Assembly (NCBI RefSeq): GCF_040958095.1
Contig: NC_091219.1
Location: 24,740,702-24,804,701, forward strand
Length of the DNA: 64,000 nt
Direction of reading: 5' to 3'
Source of the DNA: Procambarus clarkii
Taxonomy: Eukaryota; Arthropoda; Malacostraca; Decapoda; Cambaridae
In this document: positions 44,581-54,717 of the stretch, in pieces
How the letters are laid out: the number at the start of each line of letters is the position of its first letter
Numbering within the stretch: position 1 is the stretch's first letter
Position numbers and translations under genes: made by a program
The notes under the pieces: model-generated
Seen by the model: the letters and a program-made list of their open reading frames with translations, nothing else
Database searches by the model: none
What the model was told of the DNA's origin: nothing

Positions 44581-44765
44581 ACTGTCAATGTACTGGCACC
44601 GTCCAGCATTACAACACAGCGCCACCATAAACAACTTAATATGTCAACACTGGGCTCACTCATCACAATGCCCCAAACACAAGGATCAGTTCAGTGCACG
44701 AACTTCGTACCGTTGTCGAAGCTGGCGACTGTCTGGCGGACGGCAGCGGGGAAGGGAGGACTTGC

Positions 44766-44883
44766 CTGTAGTGGAGGGTGGCTCCCTGGAGGGCGGCGCC
44801 CCCGTTGTCCTCAACACTCCACTGGACCCTGATGGAGGAGGACGTGGTCTCCGTGACGTGCAGTGACGGCGCTGACGGAGGCA
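44766..44883 (-). CDS. Dscam: Dscam FN3 domain 5, first half, with GC donor
   Basis: Acceptor CTCCCCGACAG, phase 1, 118 bases. It reads VPPSAPSLHVTETTSSSIRV, QWSVEDNGGAALQGATLHY. The exon ends TACAG|GCAAGT, a GC-AG donor with an otherwise perfect consensus. Ending there leaves phase 2, exactly what the next exon needs; the only nearby GT (four bases further) leaves phase 0 and fails. The join restores HYRSAGGEW. Confidence 0.88.
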
Positions 44884-45181
44884 CTGTCGGGGAGAGAGGA
44901 CACAAGGTAGTCACATCATAGGTTCACTCCCCACCAGCAGTCGTGATCCAGCGGGAAATAGCACCTAGGACAATGGCCTAGAGTTCTAGTGTGGACGAGA
45001 ATGTAGATCATTGGTCTAGAAGACCGGTACTTCGGGCACCTCCGCATGGGGCCTAAAGCTCAAGGCACCAACCTAATGTGGCCGATCACCCAGAGAATTG
45101 TCTGACGTGAACCCAGAACATTGTCGTAGTAAGTGGGAATTAACTCATGCCCAGGAAAGTTTTATGCTGACCAAATGCAGG

Positions 45182-45360
45182 TTTATTCTGACCCAACATG
45201 GGACCACACTGACCCAACATGGGACCACACTGACCCAACATGGGACCACACTGACCCAACATGGGACCACACTGACCCAACATGGGACCACACTGACCCA
45301 ACACGGGACCACACTGACCCAACATGGAACCACACTGACCCAACATGGGACAACTCCGAC
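45182..45360. repeat. 21-bp minisatellite, about eight copies
   Basis: ACCCAACATGGGACCACACTG in tandem, followed by looser TACACTGACCTACCCTGG units, in the intron after the Ig10 second exon. Confidence 0.92.
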
Positions 45361-45455
45361 CCACCCCAGGGTTACACTGACCTACCCTGGTGGTTACACT
45401 GACCTACCCTGGGGGTTACACTGACCCACCCCGGGTTACACTGAGCTACACTGAC

Positions 45456-45583
45456 CTAGGACGGTGAGGTTGTAGGTGACGGTGTCGCTGCCGTGGTGGT
45501 TGGTGGCAGTGCAGGTGTAGCGGCCGCTGTCAGCTCGCTGGACGTCAGCCAGGGTCAGCGTCCCGTCAGGCTGTACCCGGAAC
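45456..45583 (-). CDS. Dscam: Dscam Ig domain 10, second half
   Basis: Acceptor ATCCTGACAG, phase 2, 128 bases, donor CTAG|GTCAGT, phase 1. It reads FRVQPDGTLTLADVQRADSG then RYTCTATNHHGSDTVTYNL and TVL. The D-x-G-x-Y-x-C motif gives the second Ig cysteine. Position between FN4 and FN5 is specific to the Dscam architecture. Confidence 0.92.
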
Positions 45584-45959
45584 CTGTCAGGATACACGAG
45601 TTGTACACAAGGTCACCACCTGTACACAAGGTCACCACCTGTACACCACACTACGTGCCTAAGGTCACCACCTGTACACAAGGTTTAATGACAAAATTAA
45701 TTACAATTTTGCCTAATCGGAGCAATTCAGTTACATCTTTTTACAGTGAGGATAAGGCTATATTATCGTGGAAGGTAAGTAAATTTTCCTAAGAGCCTCG
45801 AGTGTGAAGTATACTCCTGTTTTGGGGGTTGAGAGATGGTGTATTTCAGGGCGTGAGGAAGACACCTGGATTAACCCCTTTTGGTGGGGGGGGGGGCTAG
45901 GAATGGACCCCCTATCGTAGAAAAAGGGAAGGGGTGGGGGTCGATTATGGGGGACTCAC

Positions 45960-46104
45960 CTGTCGTGGGGGTCCGGGATGGGAGTCTTCTGGTGGGTCCA
46001 GGTTAGTGTGGGCTCCGGTACGCCCACGGCTCCACACGCCAGACTCACGTCCTCCTTCCACGCCGCCGTCACGTTCCCGCCCACCGCCCACACGCCCGCG
46101 GGCA
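45960..46104 (-). CDS. Dscam: Dscam Ig domain 10, first half
   Basis: Acceptor GCCGTCAACAG, phase 1, 145 bases, donor ACAG|GTGAGT, phase 2. It reads VPAGVWAVGGNVTAAWKEDV, SLACGAVGVPEPTLTWTHQK. The first Ig cysteine (LAC) and the core Trp (LTWTHQK) are present. Confidence 0.92.
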
Positions 46105-46904
46105 CTGTTGACGGCAGAGGGGGAAACCTATTGAGGGGAAATAAATATCCGCCCACACGCCCATAGGGACCGCTGGGGATACAGTGGGCGGCTACAGTGG
46201 TCATTTAGCAATACAAGTGAATCAATTAAGAATTGATTATTATAAATAGTTATATATCTTCAGTTACGATATTTAAAAGTATTAGTGCTTTGGAAAGCCT
46301 AAATCTCAGCCTCAATGCTGAGTTGTGTTCCTATCTTGTGTTTGTTTTTGTAGTTTATAATACGGTTAGGCTCTAGCTCCAGGGTTCTCTCCCTTCCCCC
46401 CGCCAACAGTGGATAGTCTAACAAAGCCGGATTCGTCAAGAACTTAACTAAGTACTTACAAGAATTTTAAGCTTGGTCACGAATAACCGGCCCAGTAGGA
46501 GGTGAACCCAAGTACACCTCCACACCAGCTTCCACATGGTTAAGGAAACAATCAATCAACGTTCTTGCTTGGCTCTCTCTCTCAAGATTCTCCAATTGAG
46601 AATTTGTGAAATAGATTTCAAGACGAAAAACAAGTCATCAGAGCACACACACACTGTGAAGGCTGTTCCCTCATATGCAGGCATAAGATGAATGAAAACA
46701 CATTCCTCCTTTATAAGTGTCTGACCCTATTAAAAGACTGTAGAACCTCCTTCACCCCCCTCCCCGATGCTCTATTTACGAAACCCAAAGAAGCGTCAAA
46801 GAAATACTTATTGGAGGGTTTGAACATGTTTAAACTTAAAGGGGTATTAGAAAATATTTTAGTTTTCTCCAATGTTTTCACCAATGTTTAGTTTTTTACG
46901 TCAG

Positions 46905-47030
46905 GCTGCGAGCAGCTGCGTCCAACAGCCTGGTTGATCAGTCCAGCAACCAGGAGGCCTGGTCGACGACCGGGCCGCGGGGACGCTAAGCCCCGGAAGC
47001 ACCTCAAGGTAACCTCAAGGTAATGCAGTG
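46905..47030 (+). repeat. Dispersed decapod repeat (SINE-like tail)
   Basis: GAGCAGCTGCGTCCAACAGC, GAGGCCTGGTCGACGACCGG and the CACCTCAAGGTAACCTCAAG tail; related to the 3' end of the SINE at 23821-23930. Confidence 0.65.
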
Positions 47031-47139
47031 GGAATTACACTTATTCACAAGTACTGAATATTTTCTTACATAGTTTTCAGTTTGTATCTTGTCAAGGATG
47101 TGAAAATATTTGGAGCTATATGTGTGTGTTTAGGTGGGC

Positions 47140-48637
47140 GCGTGGTACGACGACGCGTGCGCGTGTCGACGTACACACGACGACGCGTGCGCGCGTCGAC
47201 GAACACACGACGACGCGTGCGTCGACGAACACACGACGATGCGTGCGTCGACGAACACACGACGACGCGTGCGCGCGTCGACGAACACACGACGACGCGT
47301 GCGCGCGTCGACGAACACACGACGACGCGTGCGCGCGTCGACGAACACACGACGACGCGTGCGCGCGTCGACGAACACACGACGACGCGTGCGTCGACGA
47401 ACACACGACGACGCGTGCGCGCGTCGACGAACACACGACGACGCGTGCGCGCGTCGACGAACACACGACGACGCGTGCGCGCGTCGACGAACACACGACG
47501 ACGCGTGCGCGCGTCGACGAACACACGACGACGCGTGCGCGCGTCGACGAACACACGACGACGCGTGCGCGCGTCGACGAACACACGACGCGTGCGCGCG
47601 TCGACGTACACACGACGACGCGTGCGCGCGTCGACGAACACACGACGACGCGTGCGCGCGTCGACGTACACACGACGACGCGTGCGCGCGTCGACGAACA
47701 CACGACGACGCGTGCGCGCGTCGACGTACACACGACGACGCGTGCGCGCGTCGACGAACACACGACGACGCGTGCGCGCGTCGACGTACACACGACGACG
47801 CGTGCGCGCGTCGACGTACACACGACGACGCGTGCGCGCGTCGACGTACACACGACGACGCGTGCGCGCGTCGACGTACACACGACGACGCGTGCGCGTG
47901 TCGACGTACACACGACGACGCGTGCGCGTGTCGACGTACACACGACGACGCGTGCGCGTGTCGACGTACACACGACGACGCGTGCGCGTGTCGACGTACA
48001 CACGACGACGCGTGCGCGTGTCGACGTACACACGACGACGCGTGCGCGTGTCGACGTACACACGACGACGCGTGCGCGTGTCGACGTACACACGACGACG
48101 CGTGCGCGTGTCGACGTACACACGACGACGCGTGCGCGTGTCGACGTACACACACGTGTGCGCGTGTCGACGTACACACACGTGTGTGCGTGTCGACGTA
48201 CACACGTGTGCTTGTCGACGTACACACGTGTGCGTGTCGACGTACACACGTGTGCGTGTCGACGTACACACGTGTGCGTGTCGACGTACACACGTGTGCG
48301 TGTCGACGTACCCGTGTGCGTGTCGACGTACACACGTGTGCGTGTCGACGTACACACGTGTGCGTGTCGACGTACACACGTGTGCGTGTCGACGTACCCG
48401 TGTGCGTGTCGACGTACCCGTGTGCGTGTCGACGTACCCGTGTGCGTGTCGACGTACCCGTGTGCGTGTCGACGTACCCGTGTGCGTGTCGACGTACCCG
48501 TGTGCGTGTCGACGTACCCGTGTGCGTGTCGACGTACCCGTGTGCGTGTCGACGTACCTGTGTGCGTGTCGACGTACCTGTGTGCGTGTCGACGTACCTG
48601 TGTGCGTGTTGACGTACCTGTGTGCGTGTTGACGTAC
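47140..48637. repeat. Graded minisatellite, 30-bp to 20-bp units, about 1.5 kb
   Basis: From 47140 to about 48150 the unit is 30 bp (CGTCGACGTACACACGACGA plus CGCGTGCGCG) in some 33 copies. From 48150 to 48300 it mixes shorter CACACGTGTGCGTGTCGACG units. From about 48300 to 48637 it is 20 bp (GTGTCGACGTACCCGTGTGC, then TACCTGTGTGC next to the exon). The exon-side copies read, in sense, CACACAG|GTACGTC, the donor of the FN4 second exon. CpG, GTCGAC and ACGCGT are extremely frequent. The 490-550 codon frames in all six readings are artefacts. Confidence 0.95.
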
Positions 48638-48713
48638 CTGTGTGCGTGGGCTTCACCACAGTGACGCTGCTCGACGGACCTTCCCCCATCCTTGTCGACG
48701 CTGTCACCCAGAC
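48638..48713 (-). CDS. Dscam: Dscam FN3 domain 4, second half
   Basis: Acceptor GTTCCTCCGTCAG, phase 0, 76 bases, donor ACAG|GTACGT, phase 1. It reads VWVTASTRMGEGPSSSVTVV then KPTHT. VWVTAST-x-x-GEG is the typical G-strand region of Dscam FN3 domain 4. It directly abuts a 1.5 kb minisatellite whose first units repeat this donor. Confidence 0.9.
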
Positions 48714-48754
48714 CTGACGGAGGAACCTTGTTACTATTTTTGTCGATTACCCGT

Positions 48755-48865
48755 ACACTCACCTAGTCACTCACCTAGTCACTCACCTAGTCACTCACCT
48801 GGTCACTCACCTAGTCACTCACCTGGTCACTCACCTAGTCACTCACCTAGTCTCTCACCTGCACA
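48755..48865. repeat. 12-bp minisatellite carrying GTGAGT
   Basis: About nine copies of TCACTCACCTAG/TGG. In the sense strand each contains TAG|GTGAGT, a consensus 5' splice site, placed just upstream of the FN4 second exon acceptor. Confidence 0.93.
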
Positions 48866-49261
48866 GTTATTCACCCACTTAGAACATCTGCTATTCAAGG
48901 TTAGCATTATGATATTTTAAAGCCTTTTATACCGTCTAATCAGAAGCGTCCTTTGTTAGTTTAAGGATTTATTAACTGGAGGCTCCGCTCACCTACTGTA
49001 GATGCTGACGCGGAAGATCGCATCTTATAGCCAGTCAGATGCGAGGGCACTGGCGAGACCAATTGTGTATTGATCACGACATCAGAGATATCATATTACT
49101 GACCCCCACCTCATTCTCTCACTGACTTTTAGGGGGAACTGGATTTATCAAGCATGTACGAAACCTGTGCATCTTGCCTCAAGCAGGGTCGGTTTTTGTT
49201 TAGATTTATTAAACTGTGTATGAGCTTCGAAATTCTTCGAAATGACTTGCCTCATGACCCC

Positions 49262-49800
49262 ACCTGACCTGGAAGGTCAGGTGGAGGTACTGACCTGGAA
49301 GGTCAGGTGGAGGTACTGACCTGGTGTGTGGTGTGAGGCAGGTCATGGAAGGTCAGGTGGAGGTACTGACCTGGTGTGTGGTGTGAGGCAGGTCATGGAA
49401 GGTCAGGTGGAGGTACTGACCTGGTGTGTGGTGTGGGGCAGGTCATGGAAGGTCAGGTGGAGGTACTGACCTGGTGTGTGGTGTGGGGCAGGTCATGGAA
49501 GGTCAGGTGGGGGTACTGACCTGGTGTGTGGTGTGAGGCAGGTCATGGAAGGTCAGGTGGAGGTACTGACCTGGTGTGTGGTGTGAGGCAGGTCATGGAA
49601 GGTCAGGTGGAGGTACTGACCTGGTGTGTGGTGTGGGGCAGGTCATGGAAGGTCAGGTGGAGGTACTGACCTGGTGTGTGGTGTGGGGCAGGTCATGGAA
49701 GGTCAGGTGGGGGTACTGACCTGGTGTGTGGTGTGAGGCAGGTCATGGAAGGTCAGGTGGAGGTACTGACCTGGTGTGTGGTGTGGGGCAGGTCATGAAG
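49262..49800. repeat. 50-bp minisatellite overlapping an exon end
   Basis: About ten copies of a 50-bp unit. In sense orientation it holds TGACCTGCCTCACACCACAC, ACACCAG and GTCAGTACCTCCACCTGACC: roughly the last 25 bases of the FN4 first exon plus the first 25 of its intron. The copy at 49771-49795 is the exon itself. Confidence 0.95.
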
Positions 49801-49982
49801 GGTGAGGTGGGTGAGGTGGGGCTCCACACGCCGGCTGTGGGGGCCGCCCCGCCCACCAGCCGGCTCCCAGTGCACAGTGTAGCGGCTGATACGCCCATGT
49901 GGGCGTGTGGGCGGCGCCCACGAGATCACGGCCGCCCTTGGACCCGACACCACCGCCTTCACGCGGGCCGGCGCCTCTGGCA
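49771..49982 (-). CDS. Dscam: Dscam FN3 domain 4, first part
   Basis: Acceptor TTGTTCACAG, phase 1, 212 bases, donor CCAG|GTCAGT, phase 0. It reads VPEAPARVKAVVSGPRAAVI, SWAPPTRPHGRISRYTVHWE and LTHLTLHDLPHTTHQ, joining VWVTAST of the next exon. The SWAPP and G-x-I-x-x-Y-x-V blocks mark an FN3 domain. Confidence 0.92.
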
Positions 49983-50033
49983 CTGTGAACAACAACGGAA
50001 TGTACAGAGTGAATATTATTGGCTCCAGGCACC

Positions 50034-50342
50034 TATAGGTAGAGGCACTCGACCCCCTGACCTATAGGTAGAGGCACTCGACCCTCTGACCTGTAGGTAG
50101 AGGCACTCGACCCCCTGACCTGTAGGTAGAGGCACTCGACCCCCTGACCTGTAGGTAGAGGCACTCGACCCCCTGACCTGTAGGTAGAGGCACTCGACCC
50201 TCTGACCTGTAGGTAGAGGCACTCGACCCCCTGACCTGTAGGTAGAGGCACTCGACCCTCTGACCTGTAGGTAGAGGCACTCGACCCTCTGACCTGTAGG
50301 TAGAGGCACTCGACCCTCTGACCTGTAGGTAGAGGCACTCAA
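50034..50342. repeat. 29-bp minisatellite with overlapping 3' and 5' splice-like words
   Basis: About ten copies of CCTGTAGGTAGAGGCACTCG plus ACCCCCTGA. In sense each has CCTCTACCTACAG|GTCAG, which looks like an acceptor followed at once by a donor. It lies 50 bases upstream of the FN4 first exon. Confidence 0.95.
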
Positions 50343-50424
50343 ACTACTGGAAATATTGTCAAACTTTCTCAGCGATAATTAGGAACATTTTGGGTAATAT
50401 TGAACACCAATATTGGTACTGACA

Positions 50425-50812
50425 GTCCTTGGCCGAGGCCGAGCTTACCGTCCTGGCCGAGGCCGAGCTTACCGTCGTGGCCGAGGGCGAGCTTACCGTC
50501 GTGGCCGAGGGCGAGCTTACCGTCCTGGCCGAGGGCGAGCTTACCGTCCTGGCCGAGGGCGAGCTTACCGTCCTGGCCGAGGGCGAGCTTACCGTCCTGG
50601 CCGAGGGCGAGCTTACCGTCCTGGCCGAGGGCGAGCTTACCGTCCTGGCCGAGGGCGAGCTTACCGTCCTGGCCGAGGGCGAGCTTACCGTCCTGGCCGA
50701 GGGCGAGCTTACCGTCCTGGCCGAGGGCGAGCTTACCGTCCTGGCCGAGGGCGAGCTTACCGTCCTGGCCGAGGGCGAGCTTACCGTCCTGGCCGAGGGC
50801 GAGCTTACCGTC
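50425..50812. repeat. 24-bp minisatellite repeating a splice donor
   Basis: About 16 copies of GAGCTTACCGTCCTGGCCGA plus GGGC. In sense the unit is CCAGGACG|GTAAGCTCGCCC, identical at its core to the end of the FN3-domain-3 second exon and its donor. Confidence 0.95.
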
Positions 50813-50964
50813 CTGGTCGGTGGTACAGACGATGGCGTGGGACTGGATGCCTTCGCCTGCCCTGGTGGCGGCGGCGACGGTGAGGGAGTAGTTGGTCCAG
50901 GGGGCGAGTCCCCCCAGGGTGGCCCTCTGGCCCTCCGACACCACGCTGCCACTCCGGCCTCCAC
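50809..50964 (-). CDS. Dscam: Dscam FN3 domain 3, second half
   Basis: Acceptor ATGTGTGCCACAG, phase 1, 156 bases, donor GACG|GTAAGC, phase 1. It reads GGRSGSVVSEGQRATLGGLA, PWTNYSLTVAAATRAGEGIQ and SHAIVCTTDQD. The L-x-P-x-T-x-Y motif and the A-A-T-x-A-G-E-G loop identify FN3. Confidence 0.92.
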
Positions 50965-51175
50965 CTGTGGCACACATGACACCTCGTCAAGCGACCTACC
51001 AACACCTTTAAGGACAACAGTCCCGCTAACATAAGACATTATCAACAATATGCTTCAACACCTTGAGACGCCTCAACCAAGTGACTCTCCCAGTTATGAC
51101 CAGGTATAAGGAAGGGTAATAAAGGAATGAGCGGCGGAGCTCAGTATGACCCAACGAGCTTAGTCAACGGAACTC

Positions 51176-51910
51176 ACCGTGGGAGGAAGGGATTCACCGT
51201 GGGGGGAAGGGGAGGCAGGGGACTCACCGTGGGGGGAAGGGGAGGCAGGGGACTCACCGTGGGGGGAAGGGGAGGCAGGGGACTCACCGTGGGGGGAAGG
51301 GGAGGCAGGGGACTCACCGTGGGGGGAAGGGGAGGCAGGGGACTCACCGTGGGGGGAAGGGGAGGCAGGGGACTCACCGTGGGGGGAAGGGGAGGCAGGG
51401 GACTCACCGTGGGGGAAGGGGACTCACCGTGGGAGGAAGGGGAGGCAGGGGACTCACCGTGGGAGGAAGGGGAGGCAGGGGACTCACCGTGGGGGGAAGG
51501 GGAGGCAGGGGACTCACCGTGGGGGGAAGGGGAGGCAGGGGACTCACCGTGGGGGGAAGGGGAGGCAGGGGACTCACTGTGGGGGGAAGGGGAGGCAGGG
51601 GACTCACCGTGGGGGGAAGGGGAGGCAGGGGACTCACCATGGGGGAAGGGGAGGCAGGGGACTCACCATGGGAGGAAGGGGAGGCAGGGGACTCACCGTG
51701 GGGGGAAGGGGAGGCAGGGGACTCACCGTGGGGGGAAGGGGAGGCAGGGGACTCACCGTGGGGGGAAGGGGAGGCAGGGGACTCACCGTGGGGGGAAGGG
51801 GAGGCAGGGGACTCACCGTGGGGGGAAGGGGAGGCAGGGGACTCACCGTGGGAGGAAGGGGAGGCAGGGGACTCACCGTGGGAGGAAGGGGAGGCAGGGG
51901 ACTCACCGTG
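51176..51910. repeat. 30-bp minisatellite repeating a splice donor
   Basis: About 24 copies of GGGGACTCACCGTGGGGGGA plus AGGGGAGGCA (a few with GGAGGA or shortened). In sense each reads CCCCCCACG|GTGAGTCCCCT, the exact end of the FN3-domain-3 first exon plus its donor. The Gly-rich 270-codon frames are artefacts. Confidence 0.96.
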
Positions 51911-52050
51911 GGGGGAGACGTGAACGTAATAAACACGGTAGTTGATGACGACACCGTTCCTGTGACGTGGGGGGGGCGGCGCCCACGTCACCACCACACT
52001 TGATGACGTCACACTCTCACACGTCACGTGACCAGGCGGCGAACTCGGCT
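51907..52050 (-). CDS. Dscam: Dscam FN3 domain 3, first half
   Basis: Acceptor TTCGTACAG, phase 1, 144 bases, donor CACG|GTGAGT, phase 1. It reads PSSPPGHVTCESVTSSSVVV, TWAPPPPRHRNGVVINYRVY and YVHVSPH. TWAPP and NGVVINYRVYY are FN3 B- and C-strand blocks. The donor is the founder of a 24-copy array. Confidence 0.92.
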
Positions 52051-52354
52051 CTGTACGAACCACACAAAAGAGTTACTAATTAACAATTTAAAAAATTAAT
52101 AATTTCACAAGTCTTGTCCTCAAACTTACTCAGAACTTCCTTCCGTCAGTCAGCAAATAGTTTTAATTGAAAAGAAACTCCGATTTACAAGAAATCCTGT
52201 TGTTATGAAGTAATTTATTATTAACTGATTTATTAAGTCGACTTATTATTAACTGATTCTAGCGATTGTTTCATCCTGTCATTAACCTGATCCAGGTTTG
52301 TTCTGAACCTGTCTCCATTCTCGACAAACTTCCCCTTCACCACAGCCTGCACCA

Positions 52355-52605
52355 CGCAGCCTGCACCACAGCAGCCACACAGCCTGCACCACAGCAGCCA
52401 CACAGCCTGTACCACAGCAGCCACACAGCCTGCACCACAGCAGCCACACGGCCTGCACCACACAGCCTGCACCACAGCAGCCACACAGCCTGCACCACAG
52501 CAGCCACACAGCCTGCACCACAGCAGCCTGCACCACAGCAGCCACACGGCCTGCACCACAGCAGCCACACGGCCTGCACCACACAGCCTGCTCCACACGG
52601 CCTAT
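52355..52605. repeat. Minisatellite of CAGCCTGCACCACAGCAGCCACA
   Basis: About eleven imperfect 23-bp units, starting 25 bases into the intron after the FN2 second exon. No splice word is repeated. Confidence 0.93.
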
Positions 52606-52629
52606 ATCCACCTCACGCCCACAACTCAC

Positions 52630-52808
52630 TGTCCTCCAGCGTGGTGGCGAGGGCGGGCGGGGAGGCGGGTCCGGCGCCCTTGGAGTTGAAGGCCTGAAGG
52701 ACCACGGCGTAGCGGGCGTGCGGGCGGAGGCCGGCCAGGGTGGCGCTGGTCACGCCCACGCCATCCACGCCCACCGTCGTGAAGTTGTACGCCCCGCCCT
52801 CACCCTCG
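52630..52808 (-). CDS. Dscam: Dscam FN3 domain 2, second half
   Basis: Acceptor CTCTCCCGACAG, phase 2, 179 bases, donor GACA|GTGAGT, phase 1. It reads SEGEGGAYNFTTVGVDGVGV, TSATLAGLRPHARYAVVLQA and FNSKGAGPASPPALATTLED. L-x-P-x-x-x-Y and Q-A-F-N-x-x-G-x-G-P are FN3 signatures, and the last is typical of Dscam FN3 domain 2. Confidence 0.92.
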
Positions 52809-53421
52809 CTGTCGGGAGAGGGGAGAGGTGAGCCAGGTGTGAAGGGGAGAGGTGAGCCAGGTGTGAGGGGAGAGGTTTTCAGGTGTGTGTAACCTACACT
52901 TAAAACAATTGAACGATTGTTCCCCAAAAACACCTTTTCTATTTCCAAACCAGTATTTACCCAGGTCTTTCCTCAATGTAACTTACCTAAATGATATCCC
53001 TCGTTAGGTGTTAAATTTTGTGTTGTGGATGTATTTAACACCTTATTAACATCTGCTTTGCTATGCCCTTTCATCCATTATAATTCAATCATATTATTTA
53101 TCGCCTTTCTAGGGAATGTAAAATTTGAATTTTTAGTCCTCTTTATAAGGAATGTTTCTAAGCGAAATTTAAACCAATCTGTAGGAGTTCAAAATTGAAC
53201 TACATAATTTAAACGAGGCTTAATAAGGGCAAGAGAAAACTGAAGAATAATAGACGTCTTATTGCAAACACTTCTAGAAATAAATCTTAGTACCCTAATT
53301 GCTTCATTCCGTACATTTATGATATAATATTCTGGGAGAGTTTGTCACGGGGTTGTACCCAAAGGGTAAGATTTGTTAACCGTTTGAGAGGGAATACAAT
53401 TACCGTGGGAGAGGGGCTCAC

Positions 53422-53528
53422 CTGGCGTCCTTGAAGCCCAGGTAGTAGCCGAGGACCTCTCCGTGGGTGAGGTTGTGGGGTGGGGGGTCCCAGGACACCT
53501 GTAGCGCCGTCGACGACATCGCCAACAC
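53422..53528 (-). CDS. Dscam: Dscam FN3 domain 2, first half
   Basis: Acceptor TATATGACAG, phase 0, 107 bases, donor CCAG|GTGAGC, phase 2. It reads VLAMSSTALQVSWDPPPHNL then THGEVLGYYLGFKDA. The W-D-P-P and GYYLGFK blocks match the Dscam FN3 domain 2 pattern G-Y-Y-x-G-Y/F-K. Confidence 0.92.
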
Positions 53529-53734
53529 CTGTCATATACAGAACACTTGTTACATCAACACCTGCCTGTTACACCTATCCATCTGGACAGCCTGTTATAT
53601 ATGGACATCAGTGTGACGCCTACGTTATTGCACACCTGTAAATCATCAGGGAACCTGTACCCTGCAACGATACCTGTCACTCTTGTTCATCCACATCTGG
53701 TACATCTGTATGCCAATATGCTGCACCTACACTC

Positions 53735-53768
53735 TATCTCACACACACACACACACACACACACACAT
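53735..53768. repeat. (CA)n microsatellite
   Basis: About 13 CA repeats in the FN1-FN2 intron. A second (CA)n run lies at 56258-56280. Confidence 0.95.
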
Positions 53769-54505
53769 TTCCATTATAGATATACGTGTATATCTATCTG
53801 TTCAACATTAGCCCCCAGACACTTGGGGATTTTTTCAGTAAATAATGTTATATAAATGGCCAAAAATGGGCGGATCGGAGTTGCCATTAAATAAAATATG
53901 ATATTGTGCCAATCCTAACCGCCCCTCCCCCCCCCTGTCACTGTGAACTTTTCAGTATCATAAATAGACCCAGAATTATTTTTATTTCTTTTTTCTTCTT
54001 TGTATATTGTAAAACATCATGCAGTGATGGCCACAAAATTCTAAACAAATTATATCATACTTTGCCCCGTAATTAGCAGTAACATGCAAGAGGCGGTGCT
54101 TGGGATGCAGCCCCGGGGGGGGAGGTGATGCTCTTAAGAGTCCGTGTGTTGTGAGAGGAAGAGGGGGGGGGGGAAGAGGAAGGATAACACATCCACTCCT
54201 GACAAACTGTGATGTGGGAGAGAGGGAGAGAGACAGAGAAACAGACAGAAAAAGGCAAACAAAAAGATGGATATAGACAGACAGATATAGAACGAATGTT
54301 CTGACATGCGCTAGAATAGAGTATAAATCTGCATTTATTATCGTTATTTATCATAATATTCTTGAACTTATTTTTAGTGGAGTGATGCCGGGTCGACCCG
54401 AGTACCCGAACGATCCGCTCATTGGATCTACCTGGGCAGCGCTGGGCACCACATCAAGTATATACATAAAGGCAGACGAGGGCAGCGAGAAAGAGATTTA
54501 CTAAC

Positions 54506-54690
54506 AATAACGTTCTGGGGGCTGGCTGACGGGGGCTCCTCCTGCGTGCTGACACGTAGAGGGGCTGACGGCTGACTACGCCCCACACGATTCTCAGCCA
54601 CCAGCGTCAGGGTGTAGGTTGTGGCGGGCAGGAGACCCTCCAGCCGCACCTTCTGCTGCTCCCCCTCCACCGTCACCTCTCGAGGACCAC
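54506..54690 (-). CDS. Dscam: Dscam FN3 domain 1, second half, and linker
   Basis: Acceptor CGTGCTGCAG, phase 1, 185 bases, donor TATT|GTTAGT, phase 0. It reads GGPREVTVEGEQQKVRLEGL, LPATTYTLTLVAENRVGRSQ and PSAPLRVSTQEEPPSASPQN VI. The STQEEPPSASPQN link leads into FN3 domain 2 and closely follows the Dscam T-x-E-E-x-P-S-x-x-P pattern. Confidence 0.92.
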
Positions 54691-54717
54691 CTGCAGCACG
54701 GAACAAAGACAGGGATT

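Noticed and set aside
47066-48762. Five overlapping ORFs of 437-548 codons on both strands
   Set aside because: They come from a minisatellite whose units are mostly multiples of three or lack stop words. Products are simple repeats of His/Thr/Arg/Val, and the region is intronic in a confirmed exon chain.
50359-52003. Gly/Ser/Pro-rich collagen-like ORFs on both strands
   Set aside because: Readings of the 24-bp and 30-bp arrays; no signal peptide, no splice logic other than the duplicated donor.
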